A DNA stretch of 64,000 nt from Cerasicoccus arenae (GCF_014651635.1 NZ_BMXG01000012.1:1-64000), one strand, 5' to 3'. Positions 17,281 to 26,370 are shown, counted from the first letter of the stretch. A program made the numbers and translations. The notes: generated by a model from the letters alone, not told the origin.

Positions 17281-17331
17281 TCAGGGGTGATGAGGAGAAC
17301 AAGCTATCGTCAACAAAAGTAACGGGACCAT
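17281..17331 (-). CDS. Possible leader peptide (16 codons) with four successive Leu codons
   Basis: The reading frame encodes MVPLLLLTIACSPHHP and has a good ribosome binding site, AAGG, five bases before the ATG. The stop codon lies 3 bases before the terminator hairpin at 17249-17277. A short ORF with a run of Leu codons beside a terminator is the layout of amino-acid attenuators, but the genes that follow are pseudo-HtrA and DAHP synthase, not leucine genes. It could equally be chance. Confidence 0.3.
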   Translation of the reverse strand: MVPLLLLTIACSPHHP

Positions 17332-17460
17332 TATCACCTTGGCAAGCAAAAGTGTTGCTGTTTTTAGAAATTAATTTTGCTAATGTATTGGCCCTGCTTT
17401 GGATAGCGTCCATTGCCGCATGTCTGCCCATTATTAATGATGCTTTTCACCCACAAAACG

Positions 17461-17616
17461 GTAGCGCAGGCGCGTCCCGCGCGGCTGGACCATTCGGCTG
17501 GACCAGCGATACTGTATGCGGCGCGGGACGCGCCTGCGCTACGTGACGTATATTGGAATGAGGGAACGCATAATAAACGGCACCCCTGCTAAGTAGTTGG
17601 ACACCGGGCTCCACCT
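17461..17616. repeat. Palindromic repeat, two families side by side
   Basis: A perfect 22-base inverted repeat (17461-17482 with 17521-17542, 38-base loop) carries the GTAGCGCAGGCGCG motif also found at 12962. It is followed at about 17601-17616 by ACACCGGGCTCCACC, one arm of the second family at 13048. The intervening 17543-17580 resembles the reverse complement of about 13160-13200. The surrounding gap, 17332-17694, holds no gene I can support. Confidence 0.85.
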
Positions 17617-17694
17617 TTTTAATTTCCAATCTCACTGCCACCACACGCCTTTTTTGCGCACTGTGCAAAACACTCGGTCCAGCGGGACGCTGGG

Positions 17695-18567
17695 TTAGCC
17701 GAGTTCGAAGGTGGTGATTCCGTAAATGTTGGCCCAGGGTAATGAAGGGGTTGTGCCGTAATACATGCGGGCGCAGCCGAAGACTTCCTCCATGCCGTTT
17801 TCTTTGGCGAGGGCCAGAGCAGCAGGGTTATTTTCGGGGGTGTCGAGGAAGAGTGGTTCGCCCGATGCGCGGTCACTGAGGGCGGCGAAAAGTTGGCCGG
17901 CGAGTGTGGCGTCGTCGGCGAAGAGTGGGCCGATTTTGTAGCCACTTTGGCAGGCGCGGACAACGCCGTAGCCGACGAGTTTTCCATCGCGGACGGCTCC
18001 TAGCGCCAACCCTTCCTTAGGCTCAATCCAGCGGCGGAGGAAGGTATCGCGCGCAAAGCCGAAATGCCGTTGGTCATAGGCAGAGACTTCGTCAAAGGGT
18101 GCGGCGGAAAGCTCGGTCAGGCAACTGGCTGGTTGGCTCGGCTGCCCTACGCCCGCCATGCGGAGATTTCGATGGGTGAATTGAAAGCCACCCTGAGCAT
18201 ACCAGTCTTGCATGGCGAAGACGCCATCCATCCCAATGGGCGCATCGGGCAGCAGACGCGCCTTGAGCGTATCGCGGCGCCAAAACCAAAACTTTGTGCC
18301 CAGGCCCTTGCTACGGAGGTCCGGACGGACGATGAAAAAACCCATGAAGCCGAAGGATTGCCCGTAAGCGACGATGGAGCCGGTGGCGACGATTTCGTCG
18401 TCCAGCGTGGCGCAGACAAACCCTTCGGGATCGGTGTCCCAAAAAATGTCAGCGTCGTGTTTGCCGGGGTTCCAGCCTTCGGCGGCGGCCCAGTCGACCG
18501 CGAGATTGAACTCTTCCCGCCGCATGGGGCGGAACTTCAGGGCATTGGCGAGCGCATCGTCGTGCAT
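17695..18567 (-). CDS. GNAT family N-acetyltransferase (two-domain)
   Basis: 290 residues from ATG 18567. The acetyl-CoA-binding motif is GFFIVRPDLRSKGLGTKFW (about 76-94), with the R-x-x-G-x-G/A signature. The second half (about 150-290) resembles the C-terminal GNAT-like domain of YitH-type proteins (GLALGAVRDGKLVGYGVVR, KIGPLFADDATLA). It would acetylate a small molecule or protein amine; the acceptor is unknown. The open frame extends upstream to 18876, but the conserved domain starts near residue 10 and the divergent transporter gene overlaps the extension. Confidence 0.88.
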   Translation of the reverse strand: MHDDALANALKFRPMRREEFNLAVDWAAAEGWNPGKHDADIFWDTDPEGFVCATLDDEIVATGSIVAYGQSFGFMGFFIVRPDLRSKGLGTKFWFWRRDTLKARLLPDAPIGMDGVFAMQDWYAQGGFQFTHRNLRMAGVGQPSQPASCLTELSAAPFDEVSAYDQRHFGFARDTFLRRWIEPKEGLALGAVRDGKLVGYGVVRACQSGYKIGPLFADDATLAGQLFAALSDRASGEPLFLDTPENNPAALALAKENGMEEVFGCARMYYGTTPSLPWANIYGITTFELG

Positions 18568-18700
18568 GAAAATTAAGGTGGCGATTTGCGGGAAACGGGC
18601 AACAAATTTCACCTCGCTGTCACAAACACGAACAGCAAACCATTGACGCCCGCCGCCGCTCATGGACTGATCAAGAAGCGCACTTTGGCGAAACTTCACG

Positions 18701-20302
18701 ATGACGGAGCAACTGCTACACATATTGGCGGGCTTGGGCCTGTTTTTTGTCGGCATAAAAATGCTGAGCAAGAGCCTGCGCGCCATGGCGGGGGGCTCCC
18801 TGCGAAAGCTGGCCCGCAAGATGAGCGCGAACCAGTGGCTGGCGGGCTTCTGGGGCGGGGTGGCTGGCTTTGCCACTCAGAGCGGCCGAACGACGGCGCT
18901 GATCATGGCCAGTCTCGTGCAAGGCCGCATTGTCGAGGTGCGCTCGTCGATCCCCATTGTCATCTGGGCGAACTTCGGGTGCACGCTGATCGTGTTCGCC
19001 GTGGTGTTCCCAATTAATTTCTTCGTGCTGTTCCTGCTCGGGGTCGCGGGTTTGGCGGTGGCCTTTGAAAAACCGCGTAATTTCCTGAATGTCGTCACGG
19101 CGACGTTTGGCTTAGCGCTGATGCTCTACGGGCTGTCCATGATCTCCGCCGCGGCGAGTGAATTTACCGAATACAGTTGGTTTGAGAATTCACTCGACCT
19201 GATGAACAAGTCGTTCGTCCTGGCGTTTTTCATCGGTCTGGCGGTCACGGTGCTCGCGCAGTCGCACATGGCGATTATCTTGATCACTTTGGCAATGACG
19301 AAAAGCGGGCTGCTGGATTTCGAGCACGCGGTGATGATCATCTACGGCACGCACGTAGGTTCGAGTGTGATCACTTACCTGACAGGAGCACATTTCAAGG
19401 GCCGTGCGCTTCAGGTTGTTTGGGCGCAGATACTTTACAACTTGGTCGCAGTCGCGATTTTTCTCGGGTTGTTTTTCTTCGAAGCGCTCTGCCACAGCCG
19501 CCTGCTGCACGACTTGGCAATGTCCTTGTCTGACGAGATCAATGTCCAGGCTGCGTTAATCGCCATCCTGATGAATTTGGTGACGCCGCTGGCGCTGATG
19601 CTCACACGTAAGAGCTTCACTGGGGCCTGCGAACGCGCCTCGCCGCCCTCGGAAACGGAGAACCTTTCCGAGCCCGAATACCTGCAAGAGGAACTCGTAG
19701 AAAGCCCAGTGGCTGGCCTCATGCTTTGCGAAAAAGAGCAGCTTCGTTTGCTCAAGCGCTTACCAAGCTATCTCGGGATGTTGCGCATTGGGGAAGAGTC
19801 GCCGCTGGTGACGCCGGAGTCGTATCACCAAGCCTACGAGGTGATTGCACGGAACATTCTCCAGTTCCAAAGTTCGCTGATCTCGCATGCGCTTTCGCCC
19901 GATGACACTGAGTGGCTCATCAATCTTCAGAACCGTCAAGAGTTGTTGAACACGATCGAGGCATCCTGTTTTGAGTTGTGTGAGGAACTCGGCAAATCGT
20001 CGGTCAATGAAAACGTGGACGTCCTCGGCCAGCAGATTATCGAGGCGCTCGACACCATGATTTTGACCGCCATTGCCGCGATTGAAAACAACGACGACGC
20101 GGAATGCGATATGCTCGATACCATGACTTCTGAGCGCGGCGAGTCCATGGAGCAAATTCGCAAGCGTTACTTGGCCTCAGCCGAGCGCGTTTCCGCGAGC
20201 ACTCGTAATCAGGTGCTCCACATTACGAACGTGTTCGAGCGTGCCAGTTGGTCATTGGGTCGTTTCAGCAAGCTCATCCGCCAAGCTCCGCAGGTTAAGT
20301 AA
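18701..20302 (+). CDS. Na/Pi cotransporter family protein with PhoU-like C-terminus
   Basis: 533 residues: about eight membrane segments in the first 310 residues (first LLHILAGLGLFFVGIKML), then a cytosolic helical domain (about 345-525) like PhoU. The inverted-repeat signatures of the NptA/PNaS family are present but altered: ATQSGRTTALIMASL (about 58-72) and LAQSHMAIILITLAM (about 184-198) keep the QS pair but not the full QSSS motif. The substrate may therefore differ from phosphate. It is divergent from the GNAT gene and convergent with ilvA. Confidence 0.88.
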   Translation: MTEQLLHILAGLGLFFVGIKMLSKSLRAMAGGSLRKLARKMSANQWLAGFWGGVAGFATQSGRTTALIMASLVQGRIVEVRSSIPIVIWANFGCTLIVFAVVFPINFFVLFLLGVAGLAVAFEKPRNFLNVVTATFGLALMLYGLSMISAAASEFTEYSWFENSLDLMNKSFVLAFFIGLAVTVLAQSHMAIILITLAMTKSGLLDFEHAVMIIYGTHVGSSVITYLTGAHFKGRALQVVWAQILYNLVAVAIFLGLFFFEALCHSRLLHDLAMSLSDEINVQAALIAILMNLVTPLALMLTRKSFTGACERASPPSETENLSEPEYLQEELVESPVAGLMLCEKEQLRLLKRLPSYLGMLRIGEESPLVTPESYHQAYEVIARNILQFQSSLISHALSPDDTEWLINLQNRQELLNTIEASCFELCEELGKSSVNENVDVLGQQIIEALDTMILTAIAAIENNDDAECDMLDTMTSERGESMEQIRKRYLASAERVSASTRNQVLHITNVFERASWSLGRFSKLIRQAPQVK

Positions 20303-20312
20303 TTTCCGTGGG

Positions 20313-21851
20313 CTAAATCATACGCTCGACGACAGAGGCAGGGACGGGACGGCAGTGGCGGTAGCCCTTGCCTGATGGCGGGAGCCAAGCAAGGAATTCC
20401 TCGTGCTGGGTGCGGTCGGAGAACTCCAGGCCGATCAGTGCGCGGCCAATGCGTTCCCCGGTGTAGCGGTAGTTGAAGTAGCAGAAATTGGCGCGGCCAC
20501 GGATCGTCTCGGAAAGGAAGTCGTGCAGGGCACCAGGACGCTCGTAGAACTCAAGCTTGAGAAAGAGCGGGTGCGACAGGAGCTCGGCATGGCAGGGAAT
20601 GGCGCGGAACTCGATGTCTTCGCTGCCCGTAACGTTCCCCCAGCGATAGCCGCTCGTGTTGAGCTTTTCCGTGATCTCCGCGAATCGTTCGGGCGTGCTG
20701 TCGATGCCGAAAATTGGCCAAGCCTCCTGCGGGTCGGTCTTGCCATACAGGAAGTCGTTAATGCTGACGTCGGCCAAGACGTCGTCGAGCAGGTGTAGCA
20801 TGCTGCCGGGGATTTCTGGAATATTGATGCGCAGGAAATAGCGGGACTGGAGGCCAGAACTGGCTGTCTCGGCGATCAACGCGAGCTTGCTGAAGTCTAG
20901 GTTAGCGCCGCATAGCACGGTCAAGCAGCGCTTGCCAGCGAGGGAGGCTTTACATTGCAAAGCTCCAGCGAGCCCCATCGCTCCGGCGGGTTCGGGGATT
21001 GCGCGCAAGCCCTCCCACATCACGCGGATGGCCTCGGAGACTTCCTTGTTGGTCACGGTTATAATGTCGTCCAGCAGTTCGTGGCAAATCTCAAAAGGGA
21101 GGGCACCAGCCTGGCGGACGGCGGAGCCATCGCAGAAGATGTCAATGTTGTCGAGGCGCACCGGGCTACCGGCGGCGAACGCGGCCTTCATGCTGGCCTG
21201 GTCAACGCCTTCCACACCGATCAGCTTGATGTTGGGCCAAAAGGTGCGCAGCCAGCAGGCAACGCCAGCGGCCATGCCGCCGCCACCGATCTGCAAGAAG
21301 GCGACATCGAACGGACCTTGCCCCGACATGACGACTTCGTCCGCCAATGTGCCTTGGCCCGCCATCACATGCAAATCGTCGTAAGCGTGGACAATTGTTG
21401 CGCCACTTTGCGATGCAAAGTGATTGGCGGCGTGGACGGAATCATCGTAGGCGTCGCCGGATAAATGGATTTGCACGCGATCTCCGCCAAGACGTCGCAC
21501 GGCGTTTTGCTTAACCGCCGGCGTGGTGCTGGGCATGAAGATATCGGCATCTACCCCGAGCAGACCTGCGGCCAGCGCAACGCCCTGGGCATGATTACCA
21601 GCGGAAGCGGTTACGACGCCCGCGGCGGCTTCCTCGGCGGTCATCACGGCCATCCGGTTAAAGGCACCGCGCCACTTGTAGGCCTTGATTGGTGATACGT
21701 CTTCGCGCTTCACCCAAATCTCGCCAGTGAAGTCCGGTAGCTCCAACTTCTCCAGTGGAGTCGGCGAGCCAGCCCGGTAGATGCGCTGCCGGGCAAAGAG
21801 AACTTCCTGCCGCAGGCGGCGGAGCAATGACATGGGTTTGTCGGATTCCAT
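20313..21851 (-). CDS. ilvA: Threonine dehydratase (threonine ammonia-lyase), biosynthetic
   Basis: About 512 residues from ATG 21851 (ATG 21833 also possible), close to the usual 514. It deaminates threonine to 2-oxobutanoate for isoleucine synthesis. The PLP lysine is Lys59 in AYKWRGAFN; SAGNHAQGVA binds the PLP phosphate side, and IGGGGMAAGVA is the Gly-rich loop. The C-terminal 180 residues contain two ACT-like regulatory domains (SRYFLRINIPEIPGSMLHLL and LFLKLEFYERPGALHDFLS), which in the family mediate isoleucine inhibition and valine activation. No other ilv genes are nearby. Confidence 0.95.
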   Translation of the reverse strand: MESDKPMSLLRRLRQEVLFARQRIYRAGSPTPLEKLELPDFTGEIWVKREDVSPIKAYKWRGAFNRMAVMTAEEAAAGVVTASAGNHAQGVALAAGLLGVDADIFMPSTTPAVKQNAVRRLGGDRVQIHLSGDAYDDSVHAANHFASQSGATIVHAYDDLHVMAGQGTLADEVVMSGQGPFDVAFLQIGGGGMAAGVACWLRTFWPNIKLIGVEGVDQASMKAAFAAGSPVRLDNIDIFCDGSAVRQAGALPFEICHELLDDIITVTNKEVSEAIRVMWEGLRAIPEPAGAMGLAGALQCKASLAGKRCLTVLCGANLDFSKLALIAETASSGLQSRYFLRINIPEIPGSMLHLLDDVLADVSINDFLYGKTDPQEAWPIFGIDSTPERFAEITEKLNTSGYRWGNVTGSEDIEFRAIPCHAELLSHPLFLKLEFYERPGALHDFLSETIRGRANFCYFNYRYTGERIGRALIGLEFSDRTQHEEFLAWLPPSGKGYRHCRPVPASVVERMI

Positions 21852-21914
21852 GCGGGCACATTGGAAGGCATTGAGACGTGGCGCAATGCGGAATGCGCAA
21901 TCTCGTGGCACCAG

Positions 21915-22856
21915 CTATTTGAGCGGGGCGTCTTTAACGGGCAGCACGGAGTCGTTGATCATTTTAACGCCAGCCTTCGGCGTGAAATGCGTGGGATCGG
22001 CGGGAAAGAAATTTTCTGGCGCGGAGTATTGGCTGTCGATCAAGTCCACGGTGGTGGGGAAAATATCTTCGATCCGTGCCTTCCACTCTTCTAACTGTTC
22101 GGCGGCGGGGGTGCCCTCCATGAGTTCCAGACTGTGCTCGTGCATCGGGGCGAGGACGGCGACCGTCCAGATGCCGCGACCACGAAGGTATTCCGCCAGT
22201 CGAGTGATGTAGGTCATGCGATCGGGCGAGATCGAAAAATCAGCGAACCAGCGGGCGTGCTCATTGAATTCGCGCTGGGCCAGAATGTCGTTGGGCGTGG
22301 ACTTGCTGATGATCCAGCGGTGCGCGATGAATGAGCCATCAGGCGAGAATGCAGGCGGCTCGCCTTGTATGTTTCGGCGCAGGGTTTTTATGGATTCATC
22401 CAGCGTGTTAATGCTGAAGAGCTTATCGAGCGTTTCGGTTAATGTTGGCGGTGCGAAGGGATCTTCCTTGATGGGGAATTCGTCACGGAAACTCCAGAAA
22501 TCGAGTAGCACGATGGCAACCTCGCCATGGTCTACGTAACGGTCAGCAAAGTAGTAGAGTTCTTCGGGCATTGCGCCACCAAAAGTAGCACTGAAGAAAT
22601 CATATTTATTAAGTGCAGCGGCAGGAATCATGGCGGCCTTACTGTTACCCATGATCACGGCATTAAAGTCGCCCTTTTGGTAAGCTTGGGCTTTGGATTC
22701 GCGGTCTGCGCTAGCGTAGATGCCCAAGTGATTGACGCCGAAAATGCCATAGGCATCGGTCCAGTAGTTAAAGCCGCCTACCGCCGCTATGCCGCCGAGA
22801 ATGATGATCGCCAGGGTGATGAGGTAACGGCGGAAGGGTTTCAGTTGTCCTGTCAT
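21915..22856 (-). CDS. SGNH/AlgJ-like protein partnered with an MBOAT acyltransferase
   Basis: About 313 residues from ATG 22856; a GTG at 22886 would overlap the upstream gene by 26 bases. One N-terminal membrane segment is followed by a periplasmic domain with the SGNH-type motifs GNSKAAMIP (catalytic Ser) near the start and DPTHFTPKAG (Asp-x-x-His) near the end. Proteins of this type (AlgJ/AlgX, DltD, PatB) transfer or remove acyl groups on exported polysaccharide together with an AlgI-like partner, and that partner lies directly upstream here. The polymer is unknown. Confidence 0.85.
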   Translation of the reverse strand: MTGQLKPFRRYLITLAIIILGGIAAVGGFNYWTDAYGIFGVNHLGIYASADRESKAQAYQKGDFNAVIMGNSKAAMIPAAALNKYDFFSATFGGAMPEELYYFADRYVDHGEVAIVLLDFWSFRDEFPIKEDPFAPPTLTETLDKLFSINTLDESIKTLRRNIQGEPPAFSPDGSFIAHRWIISKSTPNDILAQREFNEHARWFADFSISPDRMTYITRLAEYLRGRGIWTVAVLAPMHEHSLELMEGTPAAEQLEEWKARIEDIFPTTVDLIDSQYSAPENFFPADPTHFTPKAGVKMINDSVLPVKDAPLK

Positions 22857-22860
22857 GGCC

Positions 22861-24354
22861 TTAAAATTGGTAGTAGAGGAATTCACTCCGGGAGGACAGG
22901 GACAAGAAGGCCGTTAAGAAGACAATCGCCGTCAGCAACGCCCAGCGAACGGTGGGGTGCCAGGCGATGCGTGCCGGTTCCACTGGATCGGCGCAGTCTC
23001 CATCGGGTGGCTGAAAGTGGTTGGCTAAAATGCGCTGTAGATTTGGGCATGCCCAACAGAAGGCCACCAGCACCGCAATGAAGGCGAAAATTTGCGGCTT
23101 AAACAACTGTACATGATCGCCAGCTTGTTGGCCCAGCATGGCTTGATAAAAATAGGTGGCAGCTGAGAATCCGTCGGCGCGAAAAAGCACCCAAGTCAGA
23201 ACGACGCATAAGAATGTTAAGGCCACGCCCAAGATTTTTCCGAGGCTGAACTTTGCGTCCGAAGGTGATTTTGCAATTGAAAGCTTCTTCCTGAATTCCG
23301 CGAAATGGTGATTGATGAGCAGGAGCACGCCGTGGGCCATGCCCCAGAGGACAAACGTCCAACCCGCGCCATGCCAGAGGCCGCCAATGAACATGGTCGC
23401 CATGATGTTGACGTCTCGCAGGAGCTTGCCATGTCGGTTGCCACCCAGAGTGATGTAGACATAGTCGCGCAGAAAACGGGAGAGCGTCATGTGCCAGCGT
23501 CGCCAGAACTCGATGATGCTGTGGGCTTGGTAAGGCGAATTAAAGTTGAGCGGGATGCGGATGCCAAAGAGTAGCGCGAGGCCGATGGCCATGTCCGTGT
23601 AGCCGGAAAAGTCGAAGTAGATTTGTAGGGTGTAGGCCAGCGCGCCTGCCCAAGCCTCCCACGCATAGAGCGGTAGGCCGTCCGCCGCCGCACCAAAAGC
23701 TTCGGAGGCGCGAATGCCCAGCGTGTCGGCAATGATGACTTTTTTAAACAAGCCAAAGGTAAAAAAGGTCAGCCCAACGGCGATGTTTTCCCATTTGAGG
23801 TGATAGGTCTTCTTTTCCTCGAATTGAGGCATCATCTCCTTGTGGTGGACGATGGGGCCTGCGACGAGTTGTGGGAAGAAAATGATAAACAGCAGGTATT
23901 CGCGAAATTCGTAGAGCGGCGCGTTGTCCTCGTAGACGTCGACCAGGAAGGCGATCTGTTGGAAGGTGAAGAACGAGATCGCCAGTGGCAGGATGACTTC
24001 GGACAGCGTCCAACCGACATCAAGCGTGGCGTTGATGTTATCCACAAAGAAGTTGGCGTATTTAAAATAGGCCAAGAGGGCGATGTTCACCACGATGCCA
24101 ACGATGAGCAGTGGTAAGTTGGGAATACGCGCTCGAGTGAACCGCCCAATAATGCCGCTGATCCAATAGTTGAAAAGCACAGAGCCAAGGATTAGGACCA
24201 AGTAAACTGGGTTCCACCAACCGTAGTAAAATAGCGACGCGGCGATCAGCCAGGCCTGCGCCATCTCAACTGCGGCGAATCTGGCCAGCAGGTAGTAACC
24301 GATTACTACCAAGGGCAGAAACGCCAATATAAATTCGTAGGAGTTAAATAGCAT
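22861..24354 (-). CDS. MBOAT family O-acyltransferase (AlgI-like)
   Basis: About 497 residues from ATG 24354, with some ten membrane segments starting with MLFNSYEFILAFLPLVVIGY, the typical AlgI N-terminus. Family blocks FFPQLVAGPIVHHKEM, YFDFSGYTDMAIGLALLFGI, PYQAHSIIEFWRRWHMTLS and the catalytic-His block GLWHGAGWTFVLWGMAHG are all present. It is predicted to pass acyl groups across the inner membrane for O-acylation of an exported glycan. Its stop and the start of the AlgJ-like gene lie within a few bases, so the pair is translationally coupled. Upstream, its open frame overlaps the anti-sigma-like gene end. Confidence 0.95.
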   Translation of the reverse strand: MLFNSYEFILAFLPLVVIGYYLLARFAAVEMAQAWLIAASLFYYGWWNPVYLVLILGSVLFNYWISGIIGRFTRARIPNLPLLIVGIVVNIALLAYFKYANFFVDNINATLDVGWTLSEVILPLAISFFTFQQIAFLVDVYEDNAPLYEFREYLLFIIFFPQLVAGPIVHHKEMMPQFEEKKTYHLKWENIAVGLTFFTFGLFKKVIIADTLGIRASEAFGAAADGLPLYAWEAWAGALAYTLQIYFDFSGYTDMAIGLALLFGIRIPLNFNSPYQAHSIIEFWRRWHMTLSRFLRDYVYITLGGNRHGKLLRDVNIMATMFIGGLWHGAGWTFVLWGMAHGVLLLINHHFAEFRKKLSIAKSPSDAKFSLGKILGVALTFLCVVLTWVLFRADGFSAATYFYQAMLGQQAGDHVQLFKPQIFAFIAVLVAFCWACPNLQRILANHFQPPDGDCADPVEPARIAWHPTVRWALLTAIVFLTAFLSLSSRSEFLYYQF

Positions 24355-24428
24355 GCCAACCGGAAACCCCGTTTCCAAAGGGCAACCACTAAGAATTTCT
24401 CGCCGTTTGCAAAGAAAATAACGGTCAA

Positions 24429-24911
24429 TTAGCCTGCGGGCGACTCGTCCACCCACACAACAGACCACCCCGAAAGCTTGTCTACGTAGACGATCGGTGT
24501 GGCACCTTCGAGGTCGGTTTCAACTAAATCGACCGCATTATAAGGGCTGCGGGGGAGGGAGGGTTCACTGCGAGGAAAGAGAAAAATAACGGATGCTAGG
24601 GCAAAGACAGCGGCAGCAGCACCCCAGGTCCAGTATCGACTCCAAGCCATCCAATTAATTACTTTGGGCTGCTCTGTTTCTGGTTCGGCAGTGAACAAGC
24701 GTGCTTGCAGGGACTGCCAATCACTTGTGATGTCATCTTCCGATAGGACGGACGGCAGTTCTCGCCATTGCTGTTGCTGCTCCGCCATTTTCGCCAACCA
24801 TTCGGCGGCGTCGGGGTCTTCGCGCAGTAAATGCTCCGCCGCGGCCTTTTCGGTGGGCGGGCACTCGCCATCGAAATAGCGAGTCAGTAGCTCTGCGTCG
24901 GAGTCTTTCAT
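24429..24911 (-). CDS. Anti-sigma-factor-like membrane protein
   Basis: 160 residues. The N-terminal cytosolic part (MKDSDAELLTRYFDGECPP and onward) resembles the helical anti-sigma/FecR N-domain seen in Planctomycetes and Verrucomicrobia. One membrane helix follows at about 94-113 (WGAAAAVFALASVIFLFP), then about 45 periplasmic residues. No ECF sigma gene is adjacent, so the partner is unknown and the role is inferred. It lies 74 bases upstream of the MBOAT start, possibly in the same transcript. Confidence 0.65.
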   Translation of the reverse strand: MKDSDAELLTRYFDGECPPTEKAAAEHLLREDPDAAEWLAKMAEQQQQWRELPSVLSEDDITSDWQSLQARLFTAEPETEQPKVINWMAWSRYWTWGAAAAVFALASVIFLFPRSEPSLPRSPYNAVDLVETDLEGATPIVYVDKLSGWSVVWVDESPAG

Positions 24912-24952
24912 GGCTTGTCTGTTCGGTCAGATACAAGGCGTCAGCGTGAGAA

Positions 24953-24988
24953 AAGGCGAGGCGAAAGGTTTCCCCTTCGCCTGCGCCT
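24953..24988 (-). terminator. Terminator of the Gly/His-rich secreted protein gene
   Basis: On the minus strand, a long near-perfect stem (AGGCGCAGGCGAAGG with CCTTTCGCCTCGCCT, one bulge) with a short loop is followed by TTTT. It lies about 20 bases after the stop at 25009. Eight G in a row (25000-25007) fall between stop and stem. Confidence 0.65.
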
Positions 24989-25008
24989 GTTGGTGTTCTG
25001 GGGGGGGA

Positions 25009-25491
25009 TTAGCGACGCCGGCAGCTTTGGCTATGGCCGTTGACCCAGACCCGCTCCTTGACGAAGTCGAAGTAAGCTGGGGTGAATGTGCGGTTGCGCA
25101 GACCACAGCTGTTGACCTGCCAGCCGAATTGCGCGGGGACTAGCACGCGGCGCTCAACGACTTTCCAATGACCGCCGCCACAGCTGCATTTTCCATGGTT
25201 GTCACGCCCGCGATCTTTGCCGTGGGCATCATGACCGCGTCCGCGGCCTTTGCCGTAGCCATCATTGTGGCGGCCTTGGCCTTGACTACGGTCGTAGGTG
25301 ACTTGGTATTTGGTGCTGCGGTTGCGGTCATGATCGTGGATGGCTTCAGAAACGATGACTCCGCCAATAAAGCCGCCCAGTGCGGCCCAGGCTTCGTTGT
25401 CGTTGTTATGGCCGCCCCGGGCTTGGGCGGAGAGTGCGCTGACCAGAAGGACGAGCGTGCAAATTGCCCCGGTTTTGATAGTGTTTTTCAT
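25009..25491 (-). CDS. Secreted Gly/His/Arg-rich protein
   Basis: About 160 residues from ATG 25491, with signal peptide MKNTIKTGAICTLVLLVSALSAQA. A short hydrophobic glycine motif (AALGGFIGGVIVSEA) follows, then a charged, glycine- and histidine-rich stretch (about 65-105), and a conserved-looking end (WKVVERRVLVPAQFGWQV...FDFVKERVWVNGHSQ) typical of YXWVPGHW-type periplasmic proteins. Function unknown; the His/Cys content could bind metal. Its start region overlaps no other gene and is divergent from the MBL gene. Confidence 0.7.
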   Translation of the reverse strand: MKNTIKTGAICTLVLLVSALSAQARGGHNNDNEAWAALGGFIGGVIVSEAIHDHDRNRSTKYQVTYDRSQGQGRHNDGYGKGRGRGHDAHGKDRGRDNHGKCSCGGGHWKVVERRVLVPAQFGWQVNSCGLRNRTFTPAYFDFVKERVWVNGHSQSCRRR

Positions 25492-25599
25492 GTGTTTGAT
25501 TTGGTTGTGTTGCGCTAGTTGAACGATGCAGCCTTCTAGTTTATTCGATTTTTTCGGAAAAAATTCGCACGGGCACATTTTTTCAACAGTGCTTTCTGC

Positions 25600-26235
25600 A
25601 TGCAAATCGAGGTCTTTGAATTACCACCCATCGGCACCAACGCCTACTTGCTCAGTGATGCTGAGCGGGGCGAAGCCATTTTGATCGACGCGCCCATGAT
25701 GGCTTGGGAGACGATTGCCCCACGGCTAGATGGTGATGGGCTCAAGTTGACAGCCGTACTGTTGACGCATGGACACTTCGATCACGTGCTCGGTGCTGCG
25801 ACCTTTAACCAACAGGGTGTGCCGGTTTACGCGCATGCGGATGACCGCGAAATGCTCGCGAACTTGCCACAGCAGATGCGCATGTTTGGGATACCAGGCG
25901 AAGTGCAGGCCCCGACGGTGGATCACTGGATCAATCCAGAGGAGCCGCTTAATCTGTTGGGCCGTTCAATCGAAGTGCGCCATACGCCTGGTCATTGCCC
26001 GGGCAATGTAACTTTTTACTTCGCCGATGAGGGGGCGGCATTTGTCGGGGATGTCATCTTTGCCGGAGGCTATGGACGCACCGATTTGCCAGGTGGGGAT
26101 GCTGCGCTGTTGCGAAAGACGTTTTTCGAGCAGATTTTTACTCTGCCGGAAAAAACTCTTCTTTACCCCGGCCACGGGCCACAGACCAGTGTTGAGCAAG
26201 AGCGCTACACGAATCCTTTGACTTCGGGCAATTAG
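25600..26235 (+). CDS. MBL-fold metallo-hydrolase (glyoxalase II-like)
   Basis: 211 residues. The metal-binding motif is THGHFDH (His57, His59, Asp61, His62), followed by HTPGHCPGN, FVGDVIFAG and YPGHGP, the complete set of dinuclear-site blocks. The short length without a C-terminal helical domain matches YcbL-type hydrolases rather than full glyoxalase II. It likely cleaves a thioester such as S-lactoylglutathione, though the substrate is not certain. Single gene. Confidence 0.92.
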   Translation: MQIEVFELPPIGTNAYLLSDAERGEAILIDAPMMAWETIAPRLDGDGLKLTAVLLTHGHFDHVLGAATFNQQGVPVYAHADDREMLANLPQQMRMFGIPGEVQAPTVDHWINPEEPLNLLGRSIEVRHTPGHCPGNVTFYFADEGAAFVGDVIFAGGYGRTDLPGGDAALLRKTFFEQIFTLPEKTLLYPGHGPQTSVEQERYTNPLTSGN

Positions 26236-26370
26236 GGCCAGATGGCCGCGTGCTTTTCGGATTCACCCCAGATGGCGATACGGCCTTGCCTGAAATGTGT
26301 AAATTTATAATAGATAGCAGCATACGTCTATAAAAGACCGTTACTACGACTGCTACTACTCGCTAAATAA

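Noticed and set aside
17195-17431. A 78-codon minus-strand frame overlapping the pseudo-HtrA start (ATGA overlap)
   Set aside because: It runs through a strong terminator hairpin and has no recognisable protein features; the overlap is likely chance.
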